Shown one piece after another: positions 6,501-9,027 of a stretch of 9,027 nucleotides of DNA. Numbering within the stretch: the first letter of the stretch is position 1; every line of letters starts with the position of its first letter. The notes beneath the pieces were generated by a model. That model did not search any database. It had not been told where the DNA came from and saw only the letters and a list, made by a program, of their open reading frames with translations. The stretch lies in the NCBI GenBank assembly GCA_937952085.1, contig CALFYQ010000446.1:1-9027 (forward strand), given 5' to 3'. The stretch comes from an uncultured Paracoccaceae bacterium. Lineage in GTDB: Bacteria > Pseudomonadota > Alphaproteobacteria > Rhodobacterales > Rhodobacteraceae. Position numbers and translations under genes: made by a program.

Positions 6501-6595
6501 GCGCCGACGTGCTGATCACGCATGTCCGCGGCGCGATTCTCGTCGAAGACGCGAATGTTCGCGATTTCGACGCGTCCGATTTCATCTTCACCTGA
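3518..6595 (+). CDS. Large RTX protein with CSLREA/beta-helix-like N-terminus (RTX2), putative type I secreted surface protein
   Basis: A 1025-aa acidic protein, mosaic in structure (residues counted from ATG 3518). Residues 1-25 match the 'TVTTTADDGAGSLRQAI' opening of CSLREA-type extracellular beta-helix proteins, followed by 'ITFAPNLDGQTI' and an Asp-rich DSDGDGD (70-76) that may bind calcium. Residues 100-335 look like irregular beta-helix turns and a Gly-rich stretch. RTX blocks follow at about 347-411 and 643-704. Between them are degenerate modules of the type 'VNLG...FERLVGSLGNDVLIG' (about 450-490) and a second copy (about 590-635). A module ending 'NVENFAFSDG' (about 705-750), a Pro/Thr linker (753-766) and a long regular RTX block (772-954) come next. 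The C-terminal M10-type module ends 'DASDFIFT', the likely secretion signal. There is no signal peptide, and no catalytic motif was recognised. Adhesin or matrix roles fit best. Codon use is unusual around 4160-4510. Confidence 0.85.
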   Translation: MAKFEFTVTTTADDGAGSLRQAIADAQVQIAAGGEDAYAAITFAPNLDGQTIFLQSRLNITSGDIRIYGDSDGDGDADITISGDSDQNGQSDLDNPLTPAVNDGDTQILRVGLGSTVLLDGLTLDRATAFYSDDVGAGNVSEANVYGIGNFGDLTIRNSTISNSYINARQVTVTLNQVSLDLSPIAAPIMNGGTLRIADTLITGSNVRGADGRDSDGTVVPPSIAGKGADAAGGVFNKSGATLLLGRAGFDGTVLGGQGGDSVNNFQSGAGGDAALISINRGTIGRFENSNLLGAGVTGATGGGPGQIGTGNSGLSGDSDSDIRDEGTGTSFDFFFVRDGVSQGIVGTAGNDILGYGGEQNVQRILGFAGNDTIRGGQGGDTIYGGSGNDDIRTGQAALATGGAGNDLFRVTSAAGSHSFYGGDGGESAIDNGFDTISFYESGFQAGETGVTVNLGLTTSQTVRAGLNLTLFGFERLVGSLGNDVLIGDVEDNTIFGAFSINQDPTSGSFVNGGADTIAGGAGDDYLANAGDGARLYGQADDDYIVAVGAGVYASGGTGSDTFIAISGSIAVRGGGENLVDGVLDVLRFSTGQGVNFSLGVSGPQAVTSALTITSHQEIEGVSGSTLNDTISGSDAFAGRLFGQNGADRLTAGAMGDELNGGDGDDTLTGGAGGDTLAGGDDNDRLAAGAGTNVIDGGAGTDTAVFGGALSAFAVSRSGGTVTISRAGETSTITNVENFAFSDGARTLAQLFPTTTPPTTTPPTTSGGATGGPDRLFGTGAAERIAALGGDDTVAGRGGDDRLLGQSGDDRLLGQAGDDTLLGGAGKDTALGGGGGDQLKGQGGDDQLKGQAGNDTILGGGGSDTAIGGGGNDQLKGQSGSDTVLGGGGADTAGGGGGDDLMRGQAGDDRLLGQAGDDTLQGSAGDDQLIGAAGADLLDGGRGSDTLTGGAGADRFQFAAGDGNDRITDFVQGQDQMAFRSGAGTFGDLAFAQQGADVLITHVRGAILVEDANVRDFDASDFIFT
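4160..4510 (+). other. Segment inside RTX2 with anomalous codon use
   Basis: By hand count, 51 of these 117 codons end in A or T (about 44%), with GGT, GGA, CTT, ATT, GCT, ACT, CTA and TTA frequent. The flanking parts of the gene end overwhelmingly in G or C. The protein encoded here is Gly/Ser/Asp-rich, without RTX nonapeptides, and lies between the beta-helix-like N-terminus and the first RTX block. A milder AT excess extends upstream (about 3800-4020). The reading frame is intact throughout. Recent acquisition by recombination is one explanation; relaxed codon selection in a fast-changing surface segment is another. Confidence 0.65.
4556..4750 (+). repeat. RTX block 1 of RTX2
   Basis: Irregular RTX repeats (GTAGNDILG, GFAGNDTIR, GGQGGDTIY, GGSGNDDIR, GGAGNDLFR) in the middle of the protein. 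The spacing is broken by short insertions, unlike the C-terminal block. The Asp at position six is kept, so calcium binding is likely. Confidence 0.75.
5444..5627 (+). repeat. RTX block 3 of RTX2
   Basis: About seven nonapeptides (including NGGDGDDTL, TGGAGGDTL, AGGDDNDRL and DGGAGTDTA) with canonical Gly/Asp positions, ahead of the 'NVENFAF' module. A shorter degenerate block (ADTIAGGAGDDYLANAG region, about 5057-5110) lies upstream. Confidence 0.75.
5774..5818 (+). other. Pro/Thr-rich interdomain linker in RTX2
   Basis: The DNA encodes PTTTPPTTTPPTTSG, a flexible linker typical of secreted multidomain proteins. It divides the N-terminal mosaic from the long regular C-terminal RTX block, so the latter probably folds as a separate unit. 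Confidence 0.75.
5831..6379 (+). repeat. C-terminal RTX block of RTX2 with higher-order periodicity
   Basis: About twenty 27-bp coding repeats in continuous register. Within 5930-6280 (13 nonapeptides), the second residue runs Q,Q,G,G,Q,Q,G,G,Q,G,G,Q,Q, and Lys or Arg at the last position (QLKGQ, LMRGQ) goes with the Gln units. This gives a 36-residue (108-bp) unit made of four nonapeptides, pointing to expansion by duplication of four-repeat units with later loss of one repeat. Confidence 0.8.
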
Positions 6596-6659
6596 CGTCC
6601 CGGCTTTTCCTCTCCGGCGCGCGCCGGTAAACCGGCCGTCCGGCGCGAAGGAGAACGCG
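6596..6659 (+). promoter_or_regulatory. RTX2-RTX3 intergenic spacer with palindrome and strong ribosome site
   Basis: The 64-base spacer holds a 14-bp perfect palindrome, CCGGCGCGCGCCGG (6614-6627), overlapping a small hairpin GCCGG-TAAA-CCGGC (6623-6636). No T-run follows, so transcription probably continues into RTX3. AAGGAG (6648-6653) lies six bases before the ATG at 6660 and is the best ribosome binding site of the three RTX genes. Confidence 0.45.
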
Positions 6660-7484
6660 ATGGACATTTCGGCGAAGGCGACGGTCTCGGGCGGCCGCTT
6701 CTCGGACATTCTGGAAGGCGGCGCCGGGAACGACCGGCTGAACGGCGGCGCCGGCGACGACACTCTCCTCGCCACCGCCGGGAACGACACGATCATCGGC
6801 GGCGCGGATGACGACATCCTGCGCTTTCGCGGCTCTTCCCTCAATTTCGTCATCGGCCTTGGGGATGACGGCGTGATCCTGGTCCGCAATCGCTCGACCG
6901 GGGACCTGACCACCATCGATCCCTCGGTCGAGAAGGTGGCCTTCGGCAACGGCGTCGCCGATTTCGGCGACATCCGCAGCGTGCTTCGCCAGGCGGAGCA
7001 GGTGAACGGCGTCTTCGAGGCGGAGGAGCCGCAGCGCCCGACCCAGCGGTCCGAACTGCTCGTCGGCGACCGGGGCGCGGACCGGATCGCCGCGCGCGGC
7101 GGCTTCGACCGGGTGGAAGGCCGCGGCGGCGACGACCGGCTGAACGGCGGCGGCGGGCGCGACACGCTCTTCGGCGACAGCGGGCGCGACCGGCTCGTCG
7201 GCGCCGCCGGCGACGACAGCCTGATCGGCGGCGCCGGGCGGGACACGATGATCGGCGGCTCCGGCGCCGACGCCTTCGTCCTCGAAGCCGCTGCGGGGCG
7301 GGACCGGATCGTCGATTTCGGCCGCGGCGCGGACCGGATCGAATTCCTGTCCGGGGCCGAGTCCTTCGCCGACCTCACCCTCGTCCAGCGCGGCGACAAC
7401 ACCGTCATCCGGTTCGACGGCGGCTCCGCGATCCTGCTCGATACCGACGCGACGAGTCTTTCCGCGGACGATTTCCTCTTCTGA
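6660..7484 (+). CDS. Compact RTX protein (RTX3), putative type I secreted protein
   Basis: A 274-aa acidic protein without signal peptide or recognisable effector domain. RTX nonapeptides begin almost at once (residues 15-53: GGAGNDRLN, GGAGDDTLL, GGADDDILR). A short beta module follows (about 57-110), whose 'SVEKVAFGNGVADFGDI' resembles 'NVENFAFSDGARTLAQL' of RTX2. After a charged linker (about 115-132) comes a second RTX array (134-207) and an M10-type C-terminal module with 'RDRIVDFGRGADRIEF'. It ends in 'LSADDFLF', almost the same as RTX1. The start is ATG 6660 with AAGGAG six bases upstream. A longer frame from 6522 would overlap the RTX2 coding end, and its extra N-terminus looks like noise. 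Likely co-expressed with RTX2, since only 64 bases separate them. Function unknown; perhaps a small calcium-dependent matrix or scaffold protein. Confidence 0.85.
   Translation: MDISAKATVSGGRFSDILEGGAGNDRLNGGAGDDTLLATAGNDTIIGGADDDILRFRGSSLNFVIGLGDDGVILVRNRSTGDLTTIDPSVEKVAFGNGVADFGDIRSVLRQAEQVNGVFEAEEPQRPTQRSELLVGDRGADRIAARGGFDRVEGRGGDDRLNGGGGRDTLFGDSGRDRLVGAAGDDSLIGGAGRDTMIGGSGADAFVLEAAAGRDRIVDFGRGADRIEFLSGAESFADLTLVQRGDNTVIRFDGGSAILLDTDATSLSADDFLF
6702..6824 (+). repeat. N-terminal RTX array of RTX3
   Basis: Four to five 27-bp coding repeats with the GGxGxDxLx pattern directly at the protein's N-terminus. RTX arrays normally lie towards the C-terminus, next to the secretion signal, so this placement is uncommon. 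Confidence 0.75.
7059..7280 (+). repeat. C-terminal RTX array of RTX3
   Basis: About eight nonapeptides (for example GGGGRDTLF, GDSGRDRLV, GAAGDDSLI, GGAGRDTMI, GGSGADAFV), rich in Arg at position five. It is continuous with the C-terminal secretion-type module. Confidence 0.78.
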
Positions 7485-7578
7485 ACCGGGTCTTCCCTGC
7501 TGGCGTCGCGGGGCGCCGCAGCGTTATCATCCCGGCAAAGCCGGCGCATGACGCACGGCGCCAAGGGGGGATGCCGCA
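7485..7578 (+). promoter_or_regulatory. RTX3-maeB intergenic region with ribosome site
   Basis: A 94-base spacer. TATCAT (7525-7530) resembles a -10 box, but no matching -35 is clear. A small hairpin CCGGC-AAA-GCCGG (7532-7544) follows, without a T-run. AAGGGGGG (7563-7570) is the malic enzyme ribosome site, eight bases before ATG 7579. An out-of-frame ATG at 7571 stops after three codons. Confidence 0.35.
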
Positions 7579-9027
7579 ATGACCGACGCCGCCGACGACG
7601 CCCGCAACAACGCCCGCGCGGCGCTCCGCGACGACGCGCTCCGCTATCACCAGGAAGGCCGGCCCGGGAAGCTCGAGGTTCGCGTCACCAAGCCTATGGC
7701 GACGGCGCGGGATCTCTCGCTGGCCTATTCGCCAGGCGTCGCCGACCCCTGCACCGTCATCGCGGAGGAGCCGGAGGCGGCGGCCCGCTACACCGGCAAG
7801 GGCAATCTCGTCGCCGTCGTCTCGAACGGCACCGCGGTCCTCGGCCTCGGCAATATCGGCGCGCTCGCCTCGAAGCCGGTGATGGAAGGCAAGGCCGCGC
7901 TCTTCAAGAAGTTCGCCAACATCGACTGCTTCGACATCGAGGTGGCCGAGACCGACCCGAAGAAGCTGGCCGAGATCGTCATCGCGCTCGAGCCCACCTT
8001 CGGCGCGGTGAACCTCGAGGACATCAAAGCGCCGGAATGCTTCGAGGTGGAGCGCATCTGCAAGGAGCGGATGGGCATTCCGGTCTTCCATGACGACCAG
8101 CACGGCACCGCCATCGTCTGCTGCGCGGCGGCGGTCAACGCGCTGAAGATCTCCGGCAAGAAGTTCGAGGACATCCGCCTCGCCGTCTCCGGCGGCGGCG
8201 CGGCCGGCACCGCCTGCATCAACCTCCTCGTCACGCTCGGCGTGCGGCGGGAGAACGTGATCGTCTGCGACAGCAAGGGCGTGATCTGGAAGGGCCGCCC
8301 GGGCATGACGGCCGAGAAGGAGGTCTTCGCCGTCGAGACCGACGCGCGCACCCTCGCCGACGCGGTGAAGGGCGCCGACATGTTCCTCGGCGTCTCCGCC
8401 CCCGGCGTGCTGACGCCGGAGATGGTGAAGTCGATGGCGCCGCATCCGATCATCTTCGGTCTCGCCAACCCGATCCCCGAGATCATGCCCGACATCGCGC
8501 GGGACGCGGTGCCGGACGCGATGATCGCCACCGGCCGGTCCGACTATCCGAACCAGGTCAACAACGTGCTCTGCTTCCCGTTCATCTTCCGCGGCGCGCT
8601 CGATGTCGGGGCGACGGAGATCAACGAGGCGATGAAGGTCGCCTGCGTCCACGCCATCGCCGAACTGGCCCGCACGCCCGCCACGGCCGAGGCGGCGGCG
8701 GCCTATCCGGGCCAGAGCCTCGTCTTCGGGCCGGAATACCTGATCCCGAAGCCGTTCGATCCGCGGCTCCTCTCCGTCGTCGCCACCGCCGTGGCGAAAA
8801 CCGCGATGGAGACGGGCGTCGCCCGCCGGCCGCTCGCCGATGTGGAGGCCTACCGGCGGGACCTTCTCTCCTCCGTCTTCCGCACCGGCTTCGCCATGCG
8901 CCCGGTCTTCGAACGGGCCAAGCGGGCCGACAAGCGCGTGGTTTTCGCCGAGGGCGAGGACGAGCGGGCGCTCCGCTGCGCGCAGAACATGCTGCAGGAG
9001 GGCATGGACACGCCGATCCTGATCGGC
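7579..9027 (+). CDS. maeB: NADP-type malic enzyme with C-terminal phosphotransacetylase-like domain (3' truncated by window edge)
   Basis: 483 codons are present and the frame runs off the window. Bacterial MaeB-type enzymes have about 750-770 residues, so roughly the last third is missing. The enzyme oxidatively decarboxylates malate to pyruvate and CO2 in the cytosol, supplying NADPH and pyruvate. Visible family features are 'YSPGVADPC' (from residue 50), 'GKGNLVAVVSNGTAVLGLGNIG' with the probable catalytic lysine region, 'FHDDQHGTA' (170-178) with metal-binding aspartates, a Gly-rich dinucleotide loop 'SGGGAAGTA' (about 204-212), 'LANPIPEI' and 'SDYPNQVNNVLCFPFIFRGALD'. From about residue 445, 'FERAKRADKRVVFAEGEDERALRCAQ' opens the phosphotransacetylase-like domain, which in this family is usually regulatory (acetyl-CoA) and structural. 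The NADP preference is assumed from this architecture. Being housekeeping, it marks the right border of the RTX block. Confidence 0.95.
   Translation, partial: MTDAADDARNNARAALRDDALRYHQEGRPGKLEVRVTKPMATARDLSLAYSPGVADPCTVIAEEPEAAARYTGKGNLVAVVSNGTAVLGLGNIGALASKPVMEGKAALFKKFANIDCFDIEVAETDPKKLAEIVIALEPTFGAVNLEDIKAPECFEVERICKERMGIPVFHDDQHGTAIVCCAAAVNALKISGKKFEDIRLAVSGGGAAGTACINLLVTLGVRRENVIVCDSKGVIWKGRPGMTAEKEVFAVETDARTLADAVKGADMFLGVSAPGVLTPEMVKSMAPHPIIFGLANPIPEIMPDIARDAVPDAMIATGRSDYPNQVNNVLCFPFIFRGALDVGATEINEAMKVACVHAIAELARTPATAEAAAAYPGQSLVFGPEYLIPKPFDPRLLSVVATAVAKTAMETGVARRPLADVEAYRRDLLSSVFRTGFAMRPVFERAKRADKRVVFAEGEDERALRCAQNMLQEGMDTPILIG

Noticed and set aside
6614..6636. Rho-independent terminator after RTX2
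   Set aside because: Palindromes are present but no T-run follows, and such GC palindromes are common in this composition.
6522..6659. Upstream extension of RTX3 to ATG 6522
   Set aside because: It would overlap the end of RTX2, and the extra 46 residues are Ser/Arg/Pro-rich frame noise. ATG 6660 has a strong AAGGAG.
4460..7579. Long antisense open frame (1039 codons) across RTX2 and RTX3
   Set aside because: Shadow of the Gly/Asp repeats (GGC, GAC) read in reverse. It is low-complexity, spans both RTX genes and their spacer, and has no credible ribosome site or family match.

Overview
The window looks like chromosome from a GC-rich alphaproteobacterium. The order Rhodobacterales or a relative is the best guess, from the DnaX C-terminus, the dnaX-ybaB pairing, the malic enzyme fused to a phosphotransacetylase-like domain, and strong G/C preference at third codon positions. 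This placement is an inference. All six genes are on the + strand.

Layout: (1) 2-916 holds the 3' end of dnaX (clamp-loader tau/gamma subunit) and a complete ybaB, a housekeeping pair 18 bases apart. (2) 917-7484 is an accessory block. It has three genes for RTX (Gly/Asp nonapeptide, Ca2+-binding) proteins that look built for type I secretion: a 557-aa protein with three PPC-like beta domains, a ~1025-aa protein with a CSLREA/beta-helix-like N-terminus, and a compact 274-aa protein. Between the first two lies a divergent QueC-like PP-loop ATPase. (3) 7579 to the right edge is housekeeping again: malic enzyme, cut by the window just inside its C-terminal phosphotransacetylase-like domain.

How they may work together: the three RTX proteins have related C-terminal modules ending in a hydrophobic (A/S)DDFLF-like tail, and no N-terminal signal peptide. 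They are therefore likely clients of one type I exporter, which is not in this window. None shows a recognisable catalytic motif, so roles as surface, matrix or adhesive proteins are more likely than protease or toxin. The QueC-like gene has an intact ATP-binding SGGIDS loop and a cysteine cluster, but no queuosine-pathway neighbours.

Most interesting points: a perfect 10-bp inverted repeat that would bury the Shine-Dalgarno of the first RTX gene; a regular higher-order pattern (Gln,Gln,Gly,Gly at the second position of successive nonapeptides) in the large RTX protein; a ~350-bp segment inside that gene with clearly different codon use; an orphan QueC-like protein; and recR missing from its common place after ybaB. 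No RNA gene, CRISPR array, insertion sequence or integrase was seen.
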